From Smittium culicis (Eukaryota > Kickxellomycota > Harpellomycetes > Harpellales > Legeriomycetaceae), in NCBI GenBank assembly GCA_001970855.1, contig LSSN01000198.1:8582-35014 (forward strand): DNA of 26,433 bases, in the 5' to 3' direction. Below, piece by piece: positions 1 to 11,389 of this stretch. A program made the translations under genes and the position numbers. Numbering within the stretch: the first letter of the stretch is position 1; each line of letters starts with the position of its first letter. A model generated the notes under the pieces. It was not told where the DNA came from. It worked only from the letters and a program-made list of their open reading frames with translations, and did no database searches.

Positions 1-153
<153 letters not shown>

Positions 154-2420
154 GAAAATAATTGATAGAAAAAAGTAATAATAGCAATAGTATATGAAAT
201 ATGAAAATAAGGGGGAATATTTATAATTCATAATATATACTAATATAATTAGGATTAAAGTTAAATTAATAAAATTAAGACTGAAAAATAATAATAAATA
301 AATACAAATAAAAAATTCAATTAAAATAGAAAAACAAGTTATAGATAAATCTTGATATAAAGGAAAGAATTTTTATGTTGGAAATTGCAAATAACTAAAA
401 AATGATAGAATTAGATGGTAACAAGATATCGAAAGTGAAATAAAAAATATTATAATGTATAACAGTGATGAAAAAACTGCAGATAAAACAGATTTAATAC
501 TAGGTATTCGTTTACATAGATGAAAAATTGGCCAATGAAAATTTCGAAAACCAGTCTACCTTTGAACGGGAAAGAACCAAAAAATGAGCAAATAGTATAG
601 AGTAGTTTAAACTGTACGTGTATTTGTAGCTGCGTTTGTATAAAAATATAGTTTTTTTTTATTTTGCTTTTCAAGATCTTTTTATTTTTACTGCTAAGCC
701 TCTTAGCATTAATATTTTATTATCGCCATTAAAATATGTCTTAAATTCTGGTATTATTTATTGAGCTGCTTTTCTGATCTATTTTTCAGCATACCTATTC
801 AATTTTATATCTATAATAGTACTAGTATAAATTTTCGAATATATTTTTGTTTAAATTAAAAATATAAGTTGATATATTTTTATGTTATTAATCAAATTTA
901 TATATTGATCAAATAGACTTTTATTTTGTTGATATAAGTATAGACGTATTTGCTTTTTTATTTATCGTAAGAAATATTTATATCTTTCCTCATTTCTTAT
1001 AATGATAAGTTTTACATAATAGTTTTTATTTCTCCTAAACATCATTATATTTCATTTTATAATTATATTTAATTAATACATTTATTTATAAATACATCTT
1101 TTTGTTTTTACGGGTGTGGATTTTATTTATTATCCTTAAGGAATATTACTCATACTTCTGTGGCACTTTTTTTTTTATAGTATATATTTTAATTAAAAAC
1201 TTTATGGTTAATGTGGTTGTTTTTAAGTGTACTTGACAATAAATTAAGTTGTTTAATATATTTAATAACTATAATTAATTAGCGCAATACTTATGATTTT
1301 GAATGTGGTTATGGTTATCCTGTATAATACTAAATTAGATCTTGTCTCTTCAAAAAAATTTTAAACCCTTCACCTTACGCTAAATAAAACTATCCTAAAC
1401 TCAATAAAATTTATATAAATAAGTATTTATTAAAAAATTCAGCTTAGTAAGACTTTGCTTATACCTTTATCTGAATAATTTTAGGTACAGATTTCAATCA
1501 GCCTTTAAAATTAAGTAAAAAGTAAAAATAAAAATTAGTTAGTGCATAATTTCATTTAATTATAACTTGAGGTAAATAGATCAATTTTTTTTTATAAGTT
1601 TATAAATTTTTTGTATATTGACATATAGTTCCGATTTTTCTCAGAAAAATTTCAAGATAAATGCTTTATTCTTGACAGTCAATTTTGAAGTTCCGAAATG
1701 TAAAGCCCACTCACCTTACTGTCTGTTTTTTTTTTTTTTTATGCTTATTTAAATCATTTTAAATGAGCGATTTAAATTGCTATTTGTACATGTTTGTAAT
1801 GGTACTATATATATCTGGCGAATAAAATAGATAAAGCAAAAAAGTGAATTAATTTTGGTATACTATATATAGTCTAATGAACAAGATCGCTAATTTTTGA
1901 AAAAAGCCTTTTTTGATCTACCGCCCGGTAAAGGGTTAGAGGAAATATTGAAACACCTTAAAGGTCATTAAATTATAATAATTATAATCAAATATTATTG
2001 GCTAGCTAATTTTTGCTCTAATGAATAAAGAGAGAATATTTGTGAAAAAAATACTTAGCGAAGCAGTAGGCTAATGCTTCAAAAATAATGGTGAGATATT
2101 ATTGGCTTGAGTCAAATCTCTTGATTATTTTTCGCATCAAATGGTTTTGATTTGACATTTTATTTAAAAAGAAAATAAACTATGAGATGAGTAATAACGC
2201 GTAAATTGATAATTTCGATTTCTTGTTTTTTTTTTAGTGTAGAAAAATCATAAATATCAAAAGAACAAAATCGATACAAGAGATCCAAGATATAATCAAA
2301 GTTAGCTAAAAAAACCATTCTCAAATTTTACCAATTCCACAGGAATAACTCTGATTGATATTTCAGCTTGAAATCTCAAATCCTCACGATTTGAAATAAA
2401 AAAAATAGTCAAATAATTAC
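154..2420. other. AT-rich intergenic region, no gene seen
   Basis: No exon-like stretch or RNA gene is recognised. Poly-T tracts are common. There are inverted repeats at 2111-2118/2149-2156 (GTCAAATC with GATTTGAC) and about 1746-1776 (ATTTAAATC with GATTTAAAT). The right-hand part must hold the promoter and 5' leader of the SF3A3 gene. A small open frame on the minus strand near 450-674 has the Phe/Tyr/Ile make-up expected from random AT-rich DNA and is not called. Confidence 0.6.
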
Positions 2421-4667
2421 ATGGATTCTATACTAGAAAGACAGAGGCAAATTCACGAAGAGCTCGAAAGATCGGAGCTTTCCGCAGTCAATTTAAATCT
2501 GCTAAAGCTATCTACAGTAACTTTCTTTTTTTTACACTTTCATATTCGCGCCATAACTTTAAACATATTCCTTTATTGAATAACTAGAATCGTCATCTAT
2601 TGGGAAGAGAACATAAACTATACGAGCTAGTAGAAAGAATTAGAAAACAAAGCAAGGTTTTAAAAGATCTTTATGATGATTCCACAGGGTATTCATATAA
2701 TTTTTATATTCTTAAGCTTGTAACTCTATCAGATGTGTTCTTTTTTTTTTTTACTTTAATTTTTCATTTTAATTTCTTTTTTTATTATTCTTCCTAGTCT
2801 GAGACGTAAAGAAATCGAAAAAAAATCTGAGGGAGGTGGCCTAAATGAGTTCTACAATCAGCTTGCTCACATCAACAATTATCATCGAAAGAATCCAGGT
2901 CAAGTGGTTGAGCCAATTGAACTTGAATTCGAAAAGTTTTCTAAAGCGCCCGAAAGTAAAGAGGAACGAGATGCTAGACTTAAGCTAATTAAAAAAAAAA
3001 AAGCTGGAGAAAAGTTATATGATAGCTCTGCCCACACTTTTGGACATTCGAAGCTAGAAAAGGATATCTTGGCTAGAAAAGCAGAAGTAGCAAGGCTTTC
3101 GTCTGAAGCTGGAAAAAAGGGTTATAGTAACGATGAGATTCTAGAGGATATTGAACCAGAATACTTTTTATCTAAAGTTGATGAAGCGAATTTGGATAAT
3201 ATGTTTTCTGGGGAAGAGCTAATGGGCAGATATCTAGACTTAGTTTCTCTCCATGAAGAATTCATTAACATCAAACATGTTGAACCTATCAGCTACCTGA
3301 AATATCTCTCTTCCTTCTCTAAATTCGAGGAACTCAGTTTAAAATCAAAGAAATCCCCGGAATATTCAAAGTAAAAAACAATCTATATTCCCTGTTATCT
3401 CTATTTTATCTTGTAAATTTTTTTCTTTGATTTGGATATTTATACGCTCTATAATTTTTGAATTTTATTATAGATACTTAAAGAGACTTAACGACTACCT
3501 TGAAAGTTTCATATTTCGAACTAGTCCTATGACTGATCTAGCAAAGATAAGATCGGATTATAACAATTCTGATAATGTTAATTTGGAAGAAAATTTGGTA
3601 AAAAACTCCGAGAAAACACAGGATCCTGAGGACTCTAGAATATACTGCAAAATTTGTAAGCCTGATTTTTGATTGAAATATTTGGTTATAATTTTTATTA
3701 TTATTTAGATCGTTCAAGTTTTAATTATTCTTAATATTGAATATGTAGGTGATAAACACTTTGAGAAACAAACTACTTTTAACGGCCATTTGAATGGAAA
3801 AAAGCATAAAAATGCGGAAAAGTTACTAAACGAATTAAACTCAAAAGTTGATCCCAGCGAACTTAATAAAGAAGCCGCTTCAAGTAGATTTGTATTAAAC
3901 GTACAATTAGAGTCGCAAATAATTAGTTATTGCAACTTTTTATCTGAGAAAATCCAGGATACCTGCGCAAATGTTGAAAGAAAACAAGTGTTAACCCACG
4001 AAGAAAGAAATGTAACTACATTTTATTATTGATTATTTTAATTTTGGATTGGTAGTATTTTGATTTTGTTTGTTGACATATTTATTTATTAATATATTTT
4101 CGATCATAGCAAGAGGCAGAGTTAAATGAAGATGAACTTGAAGATTCCGAAGATGATGAGCAAGAACATATTTACAACCCTCTCAAATTACCACTAGGAT
4201 GGGACGGAAAACCAATCCCATATTGGCTATACAAGTTACATGGTCTTAGTGTTGAGTACAATTGTGAGATATGCGGAAACTTTATTTATAAGGGAAGAAA
4301 AGCATTCGATCTACACTTCCAAGAGGCACGCCACTCAAACAACATGAAAAGATTAGGAATTCCAAATACCAGACAATTCCATGATATTTACAGAATAGAA
4401 GATGCTGTTGCACGTAAGTGTTCTTTAAGTTTATAATTTCATTTTTATACTTTAACTGCCAATATTTTTATCTTTAGTAAACACCTTAATTATTCTAACA
4501 ATACTATCAATAAATACTTAATACATTTTATAGTTTGGGAAAAGATAAAATCGCAAAAGACAACAAATACTAATTCTTTGGATACATTTGAAGAGTTTGA
4601 AGACAGCGAAGGAAATGTCTTCAATAGAAAAACTTACGAAGATCTAAAGAGACAAGGATTGTTGTAA
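2421..4667 (+). CDS. PRP9: Splicing factor 3a subunit 3 (SF3a60/Prp9)
   Basis: Seven exons: 2421-2516, 2588-2688, 2798-3370, 3474-3655, 3749-4011, 4110-4413 and 4534-4667. Together they encode 550 residues. All six introns (71-120 bases) are GT-AG, all end in TAG, and phases agree throughout. SF3a60 joins the U2 snRNP and helps it bind the branch site. The start resembles the family N-terminus ([14 protein letters not shown]), LYDD lies in exon 2, and GRYLDL lies in the middle. The C-terminal block has [16 protein letters not shown] and ends [12 protein letters not shown], as in animal SF3A3. Two zinc fingers are visible: C315-C318-H331-H337, whose second Cys codon is split by intron 4, and the matrin-type C457-C460-H474-H480. 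Keeping the first finger is like yeast Prp9 rather than human SF3A3. An acidic stretch precedes the second finger. The gene converges on the SET/MYND gene 286 bases downstream. Identity is secure from motifs; splice sites are my own reading. Confidence 0.95.
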
Positions 4668-4953
4668 AAAAAAATTTCTTTTTATTTCTTATTAGTTTTC
4701 AGTCAATTATAGTTTTCAGCTTTAGTGATAATTCTTAAATATTAATTTTAAAATTTCAGAGTTTGCGAAGGTTGCTTTAATTCAGAATATATTTTTATTT
4801 TTGATATACGTATATATTTAATTGTATACATAAAAGAGGCGTGTTGGATAGATAAATATGTATATTAAGTAATCAATTTATTTATGTTAAAGATAAACTA
4901 AAGTGGTGTTTAATAAATTAAAAAAAAAAGAACTAAACGGTAAATTATAGATG

Positions 4954-7188
4954 CTAATTTTGGCCAGAGTTTATTAACAAAACAGTTAACTGATTTTTTA
5001 AGGCCGAAAACTCGATAGCTAATAGATCGTCAGCGTTGTAAAATTTAACGATGTCAGAGTGGATATTATTTGAAAAGATTTTCATTTTTTTTAAATCCGC
5101 TATTAGGTTTTTGTTGGAGGAGTAAATCGGATCACATGAGTTTATAAATAGTTTGAGTTTCATTACTTTATAGAAAGTAAGTTTTGGAGAAAAATTACAT
5201 TTGGTAGAGCATTGCTGAAATATAGTTTCAAGGAGGTTAATGATGTTATCAACGGGCTGGAGGCACAGATCAAATCTTTTTAATTCCATGCAAATGTCCA
5301 GTTTATTAGAGTTCAGATACAGCATGAAATGCGTTAACGTGGTATCGCAAAAAGCGGAGCGAATCTTGTCTGCAAGGGATAATAAAGAGTTTATCTGAGC
5401 TAGAGATGAATCAAAATCAGATAATTTTTTATAAGGAACTAGCTGAGATTTAATCGAATCAAGTTTTTCTATAAACGAGGTTACTACGGTTTGAGGATCT
5501 AAAAGTTGCATTTTTTCAGAAAATGTCGAGGAAAGCGTTGGTTCTTGGTAAGAAATAGACACTTTTTGTAGTTGGTTTTCAACGAACTCAGAATCTTTTA
5601 AGTCTGATAAAAGGCCGTGTTCAAGGACAAAATCGTTAACAGTAGGCTTTTTCAGATGTTCAAAGATATCATTATTGCTAAAACTATCATTAAAATTTTC
5701 GGAATTTTGTAGATTTGGGGTATCTGCGTCGTTTTTAGAAAGTTCCCAGCTATTAGATACGTTTTGAAGTTCGATTTCTATCAAAAGAGATTCAAGCCTT
5801 TGAGCTAAACTAGGGAATTTATCCTGTAAATTGAACAGTCTGTGAGAAGTTATGTCGTTGTTCAAGGGTGCTGTTTTTAATACATTGATATTAGCTTTTT
5901 CGACGTCAATGGGTTTGATACTGTTGGTGGAAGTTTTACTTTCAATTTTTTTAGTTTCTGGGATGTCGTCTGCATGATAACTATGTTGGTCATTATTATT
6001 TTTTTGTTGTGAGCAAAGGGAGCAATTACATTTAAAAAAGTAATTTTTTTCAAGAACAGCTTGTCTAGTCTTATAATACATAGTTTGATCTAAGTAAGAT
6101 ATAGTTAATTCTTCGCCAGGTATGATAGGAGTCAAAGCTCGAAGGTAAAGTGAATTTCCGCTAAAAGAAGCAAAGCAGTTTGGTGCGCAGCTGTGGTTAA
6201 AGAGGAACCCAGTAGTGAAAAGACCAATTCCAATGTTATCAAGCTCAGAATCGATCAAGCAAAAAGCGTTTACATAAATCTTTAAAAACAGAAGAGTTAT
6301 TGATTTGTTAGATAGAGAGGAAAATTGTAAATCTTCATTTAGAGAAATAACCAACCTAGCTAAATTAGAAATATTTAAAATTTGGTCGTTTGAGTGTCTG
6401 CTAAAGTGACTTTCTAAAGAATTTTCTATGAGTTGTGAATCAAAACTATTTTTTGGGTCATTTAGCAGTACTAAAATCCGTAAAACTAGACGAATCGAAA
6501 TAGAAATTTTTTTATGTTTGGAAAGCAATTTGCATTCAAGTTTGTGTAATGGCCAGTCAGCTAATTGACACTCCCTAGAACAATAATACACAGACTTGCA
6601 AGTTGAGCAACGTTTTAAATTGGATTTATTTGTAATTGACTTGGCTTTTAATTTATACAGTAGGCAGTTGCTGCAATTTAAATGAAGTCTGTCGGAATGT
6701 AAAGCTACATAGTTGGTTTTTTCAGAAAATATTAAATCGCCAGGCGAAAATTCTTTTGAGGAAACAAGCTTAGCTCCTTTGGCGGCGCAATGCTCTGTTT
6801 TTAAGCCAAAAGAGAAAAGTTTTTCAACCATTGGAGCGCTTTTCAATGGATCAAAAATCTGATTGATTTTCAGTATATTATCATTATTTAACATACCAGA
6901 TTTAGTTAAATTTGTGTTTAGATCGTTGGAAGATTTCTTTTTCGGTTTGAATTTAATACTAGGTTCTGTGGTGCTGATTTTTTTATCATCGTGGGAAAAG
7001 TCTTCAGCCTGGAAACTTAGTATCGATCTTGAAGTGTTGTTTAGAATTTTAGAATTTTTTGCACTTTTAATAATTTCATCGCTAGAAATCAAAGTGCTGT
7101 GACTGTTTGCTTTTAAGTTTTTCGGCTTAGCTTTTTTTGCAAAAACAGCTTTAGAATCTTTGGCATTACCAAACGAGGATGAATACAT
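4954..7188 (-). CDS. SET and MYND domain protein (SMYD-like lysine methyltransferase)
   Basis: A single exon of 744 codons, starting at the first ATG of the frame. The SET domain is interrupted by a MYND zinc finger, the SMYD arrangement. The N-terminal SET strand (about 135-160, with FSPGDLIFSE) is followed by MYND ligands C172, C175, C194, C197, C203, C207, H215 and C219. The SET core then shows NHSCAPNC at 331-338 and GEELTISY at 358-365, and a post-SET CNCSLC at 387-392. These are the cofactor, substrate and zinc sites of the family, so a protein lysine methyltransferase is likely; the target is unknown. The usual G-x-G of the first SET segment reads G-A-K here (138-140). A 130-residue Lys/Ser-rich extension precedes the domain and an Asn/Ser-rich linker (about 395-560) follows. 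The last about 180 residues are probably helical. It is divergent from SPO7 and convergent with PRP9. Confidence 0.9.
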   Translation of the reverse strand: MYSSSFGNAKDSKAVFAKKAKPKNLKANSHSTLISSDEIIKSAKNSKILNNTSRSILSFQAEDFSHDDKKISTTEPSIKFKPKKKSSNDLNTNLTKSGMLNNDNILKINQIFDPLKSAPMVEKLFSFGLKTEHCAAKGAKLVSSKEFSPGDLIFSEKTNYVALHSDRLHLNCSNCLLYKLKAKSITNKSNLKRCSTCKSVYYCSRECQLADWPLHKLECKLLSKHKKISISIRLVLRILVLLNDPKNSFDSQLIENSLESHFSRHSNDQILNISNLARLVISLNEDLQFSSLSNKSITLLFLKIYVNAFCLIDSELDNIGIGLFTTGFLFNHSCAPNCFASFSGNSLYLRALTPIIPGEELTISYLDQTMYYKTRQAVLEKNYFFKCNCSLCSQQKNNNDQHSYHADDIPETKKIESKTSTNSIKPIDVEKANINVLKTAPLNNDITSHRLFNLQDKFPSLAQRLESLLIEIELQNVSNSWELSKNDADTPNLQNSENFNDSFSNNDIFEHLKKPTVNDFVLEHGLLSDLKDSEFVENQLQKVSISYQEPTLSSTFSEKMQLLDPQTVVTSFIEKLDSIKSQLVPYKKLSDFDSSLAQINSLLSLADKIRSAFCDTTLTHFMLYLNSNKLDICMELKRFDLCLQPVDNIINLLETIFQQCSTKCNFSPKLTFYKVMKLKLFINSCDPIYSSNKNLIADLKKMKIFSNNIHSDIVKFYNADDLLAIEFSALKNQLTVLLINSGQN

Positions 7189-8755
7189 ATACTATGACTG
7201 AAATTAAATATTATTTTGAATGGATATTAATTACAGGTAATAAGAAGGTATGTAAATTAAATAGTTGTTGTAGAAACAGTGTAATAAAATACAAGATCAA
7301 ATCTAAAGTGTATTTTTTGATTATTTGATGATAAAATTAATGTATATCTTGATTTGGTAAAAATGTTTTTTTTTTTATTGAAAATAAATTTTATTCGAAA
7401 TTATAGTATGCTTCAAATGCTTAATTTCTCAGATGAATTGAATAGATAGTACATTAGTGGACAAAAATTAAAGTTGAGATGAAGAAGTTAGCCAATAAAA
7501 TAAATATAATTACACTATAATTCTCCAGAAGCAATTTACTGGGAAAATGTTTATATCCAGGTCTTTTTATGGCGTGGAATAAATAAAGCTCTGATACACG
7601 CATTCGAACCAAAAGTTTCAGTTTGAAGCAGGCTTGTTTCCTGAGCAGGATTCCTAACTCGTAAGTGCTGAGCTCCCATTATTTAAAACGAGCATAGGAC
7701 AGCTACGCTACGGAATCAGAAAATTTAGGCTTCATGTACAAAATGCTACCGAAACGCACATATAAATGCATTCGCGTAAGCGTACAGCGTATCATTAACG
7801 GACATCACTATGATATTCTTGATCTCGCAATAAATAGCCAAAAATTCAAAATTACTAGTGTTTATGCGTGATATATTTCTTTTTCAGTTTTATTCATTGA
7901 TGTTCATTGATTTAATTTCACTATTAGCTATGAGAGGTATACATCTAAATTTGATTCAAAAATACCATATAAAGTGGTAAAAGGCACCTGTACCCAAGGC
8001 GTGGGAAATATAAAAAGCAATTGCTTAAATTAAGCCTACATGAAATTGTTAGGCCATATAGTATGATGACTATTTATAGTACTATAATTTGTAAAGACGA
8101 TGGTCTTTAGCCCTTACGGATGATAAATACCCTTATAAATTCTCATTTAATTGGGCTTTCCGCACTTTATATGTAATTTAGTATCTGATATCTAATATCT
8201 ATATACATAGCAGCATAGTTGTAATTGAAATATATGTTTAGAAGAATATGCAAAGTTTGCGGAAATTCCTACTTGAAAGTTTCAGTAAGTTTCGATTTGT
8301 AAAAATGTTTTTAGCTAAATAGGATGGAAAAAAATAAATATCGAGAATGATTCGTTAGCTCGAATATTAAATTTGTGCTATTTACCCAGAGCTAAGTATT
8401 AAACACTTTTGGTTGGCTGCACTTCTTCAGAGTTGTTTGTGGGCCGACCCAACAGGCGAATCATTATTAGCTTTCGCTCAATTTACACATAAAAAACCTT
8501 TTTTTAAATCCAAACTACAATTTTAATTCACAAAAAGCCTTTTAAATTAATCGTTTTTTTTATATTCTAGTTAATTTGTGCTAACAATATCGAGATTTAT
8601 CTATACTTTTCTCGTATTTTATTGAAATTCACCATTTCTTCCTACTTTGTACATCAAATATTTAAAATAATTTATTTTATCCTTACTAGTAATATACTTA
8701 ATTGTCTATCTACCCTCGATTAACTAAAATAATTATTCTCTTGTACAAATAAATC
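7189..8755. other. Divergent intergenic spacer with raised GC and RNA-like folds
   Basis: This 1.57-kb spacer separates the 5' ends of the SET/MYND gene and SPO7, so it carries both promoters. GC is clearly above the other spacers at 7540-7850, 7970-8170 and 8340-8480. Nested complementary segments occur at 7624-7734 (TGAAGC/GCTTCA enclosing GATTCC/GGAATC enclosing CTCGT/ACGAG). A short perfect hairpin, TAAAGAC-GATG-GTCTTTA, lies near 8091-8110, and a 120-nt three-way junction at 8346-8465. No reading frame is convincing. I recognise no tRNA, 5S, U1, U2, U4, U5 or U6 signature. Confidence 0.6.
8346..8465 (+). ncRNA. Candidate structured RNA, 120-nt three-way junction
   Basis: Three helices fit together without conflict. 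P1 pairs 8346-8354 (AATGATTCG) with 8457-8465 in nine perfect pairs. P2 begins at the very next base and pairs 8355-8361 (TTAGCTC) with 8389-8395 in seven perfect pairs. P3 pairs 8411-8418 (GGTTGGCT) with 8442-8449 in eight pairs including two G-T wobbles, and continues with CAC/GTG (8420-8422/8439-8441) past one bulged G. The wobbles would be mismatches on the other strand, which favours the plus strand. GC is higher than the flanks. The size matches 5S rRNA but the conserved 5S internal sequences are absent. It belongs to no RNA class I recognise. Transcription is inferred, not shown. Confidence 0.4.
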
Positions 8756-10505
8756 ATGAATCACGATAAATCTCAACCATACTTTCATGGTCGATCTGTA
8801 ATTCAAAGTGTACGAACTGGCTCAACCATAGATCCTCATGTATATAGAGACTGGCTAATCTTTGAGGAAAGACTAAAACAAAACCACAGAAGATTAAAAA
8901 AGAAAAAAACTAAATACATGGGTATCTCATATATTCCCCACATTTTAATATAAATCGTATTAAATATTTAATTATTTACATTCTATGTACCCTAATTATA
9001 AAATAAAAACAGCTCAGCTAATTGCTCTCTTCGTATTGATGTTCTATTCCGCATATTTGTCTATATTTAAGGTACTGACAATTAATGTTTATTCCTCTAA
9101 TCATTTGTTTAACAATGATTTTTTATACTTTTATTGGGAATTAAATAGAATGGATACAGGTATCTCGGCAATTTATTATGTGCATGTTGTATTTTCTTCA
9201 TATACCAAATCGTAAATAATAGAAAATATGTTCAATCAGTAAAGTAAGCTTTTTCTTTTCCAATCTTTATCCTGAACAATTCTATTCTAACCATTTTGCA
9301 AAGTTTCTCAAAACTTATAATCTTATAATCATTTCAATACATTTAGGTTTCAATTGCAATGTAACCGCACGATGCATCAATACAGAATGCGATTTGATTC
9401 TAGGCCAGTTCACCCACAAGCAATCCCCACTTCAGACTCTAAATCTAGACCTTCGAACAATTCAAATTTAAGTTCCACCATCAGCCCTAAAGTTTTAAAT
9501 AACGCGAACCCAACCTCTATCGATAAAACAAGTACTAAAATTAATTTAGTAAATAGTGAAAAAGATCCTTCTTTGCAAAAAGAAAAAGTTACACCTCAGT
9601 CTTCGCAGAAATCTACAACTTCCAATACTACCCCCGAAAAACTTCACTCTTTTGTTAATGAGCCTCAGATCGTATTCTTCCCCGCTGTTCCCAGGCAACT
9701 TCGTGACGGATACATGGATTATAAAATGTCATACTTCAAAAGAAAAGAGTTATCACGACGTAGAAAGGAGCGTATCATCTTAGCATCCAAAGGTAAAGCC
9801 TCTAGTAAACAGTCAAGCTTCAGTTTTTTATCAAAAATCTGGTTTTCAAAAACTTCTACTGAACAGCTGCCTAGCAATCATAAGCCATTTTTGTCGAAAT
9901 CTAAAAGCCTATACGTAGACACAGTACTGCAGTCAAGCGACCTCAACTCTGATACTTCATCAATTTCCGGCTTACAATCTTCAAGCTACTCTAAAACAGA
10001 TTGCTCATTAATGAGGTTGAAAAATATCAACCCAACAACTAATAACACCGAAAGTGCATCTCCCCTTGACGCCAATAATTCTCCTTTTGGCAGTGAAAGT
10101 CAAGCTAGCTTTAATAGTTCTCAAAGTAGTAACATTGCCCTTATTAAAAAAAGTGATAACTTATGCACTAATCCTAGCCCCAGCTCCTCTATATCAGCTC
10201 CGATTTCACGGCACAATTCTATGCAAACTACACAACATACCGGCAGTCGAAATCGTAGCCAAGAACAGCACGAATCCTTTCCCCCAGAACTATTATCGGT
10301 AACCAGTTCACCATCTCTAAGAAGAAAAACTAGCTATAGCGCAAACTACAACTCCAATAATAACAGCGAACAACTTCTTGCTCTCCAAAAAAAAATTCTC
10401 GATTTGGCTATGTCCCACAACGACGAATCCTCCCGCATCTCCAACTCCGAAAGCTTCAACCTTTACACGTCCACATACTCTAACTCCGAAAGCGAATACA
10501 ACTAA
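8756..10505 (+). CDS. SPO7: Spo7-like regulatory subunit of the Nem1-Spo7 phosphatase
   Basis: Four exons: 8756-8921, 9013-9071, 9149-9243 and 9347-10505. They encode 492 residues, with introns of 91, 77 and 103 bases. Spo7 binds the Nem1 phosphatase in the ER/nuclear envelope. The complex dephosphorylates lipin (Pah1), setting the balance of phospholipid and storage fat. The N-terminal helix VYRDWLIFEERLKQN (about 30-43) is the family signature and precedes a basic KKKK patch. The first membrane span is about 57-74 (exon 2) and the second about 80-98 (exon 3), followed by FQLQCNRTMHQYRMRFD. A Ser/Asn-rich, probably disordered tail fills most of exon 4, but holds the fungal-type block RQLRDGYMDYK and RRRKER. 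The yeast Nem1-binding LLI motif appears as W-L-I. The donor of exon 3 was set at GTAAGC because only that keeps the frame into CNRTM. The membrane exons are too short to stand out as ORFs. Confidence 0.88.
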
Positions 10506-11389
10506 CAGCTGTTTGTTTTTTACTTCTTTTTTTTTTTTCTACCCATACTTTATTGCATTTTGTTAACTCCCCTCCCCCCCCCCATCCCCACACAATTTAT
10601 TTAATTCATCTTTCTAGCGTTTTTTTTTTTTACTTTTTTACTTGGTATATTAATCACATTCTTCATTTAATTTCACACCTTTATCTTTTTCATTCATGTG
10701 CTTTATATTTTGGTATGGCTTAATCTGAGCATTTTCATTCAATTTGCTGTTTTTTTCAGATTATACAACTTTAAAAAAAAATATCCTTGAGGCGCCTTAA
10801 AATAATACTCAAATTTTATTGATATCAAATACTTTTTTTTACATTATTATTTTATTTATTTACAAGATATATAAAATGTCATAAATAAAGTAAAGCTAAA
10901 CAAATATTAGAATGTGAAAGAGACGGTGGGAGAGATATATTTAAATATTGTTAAAAGTTGCGTTTTCGAGTAGCTCAATAGAAAACTATAAATGTTTTAT
11001 TTCGTTCCAGGTGTCTCTCTTCCACAATTATTTTTTATAAATTGATTTTTTTTTTTTGCTTTTTGTAACTTGCTATGTTTATTAATTTAATATTTTTTAG
11101 AGAATATATCCAATAAACATAAAGTTTTTCTAAATTTAATGATGTACTAGAATCTGTTTTTTTTTAGTCGTGGCATAATTTTTTTTTACGTAGGTTAAAA
11201 ATAGCTAGCTACAAATATTTGATTTTGACCTTTATGAATATAATCCCAGCTTTAATATTCATTCTTATTCAATAGCAGTATTGGTTTATTCAACTATGAT
11301 GTTTTATTTTTAAATATAGATTTAACCGAGAAATAATTATATAAATAAATAAACTTCTTTATAAGCAAAATACATAGCCTAATAAATAA
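10506..11389. other. Convergent 3' spacer with C-rich tract
   Basis: This region lies between the stop codons of SPO7 (+) and ARG2 (-), so it should hold both 3' untranslated regions and polyadenylation signals. The striking part is a C-rich tract at 10569-10589: C4, T, C10, AT, C4. Its complement has enough G runs for a G-quadruplex. Several T8-T12 runs follow. No coding segment is seen. Confidence 0.65.

Noticed and set aside
7590..7680. Possible minus-strand tRNA (GGTTCGAATGC resembling a B box)
   Set aside because: Ten of eleven B-box bases match, but neither a T stem nor an acceptor stem forms, and no proper D arm is found.
8062..8190. C/D-box snoRNA in the spacer (ATGATGA and CTGA)
   Set aside because: The boxes are over 120 bases apart and the only flanking complement (ATATAG/CTATAT) is low complexity and too far from the D box.
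8346..8465. 5S rRNA
   Set aside because: Length and three-way shape fit, but the conserved internal 5S sequences and the two-helix arms with loops B and E are missing.
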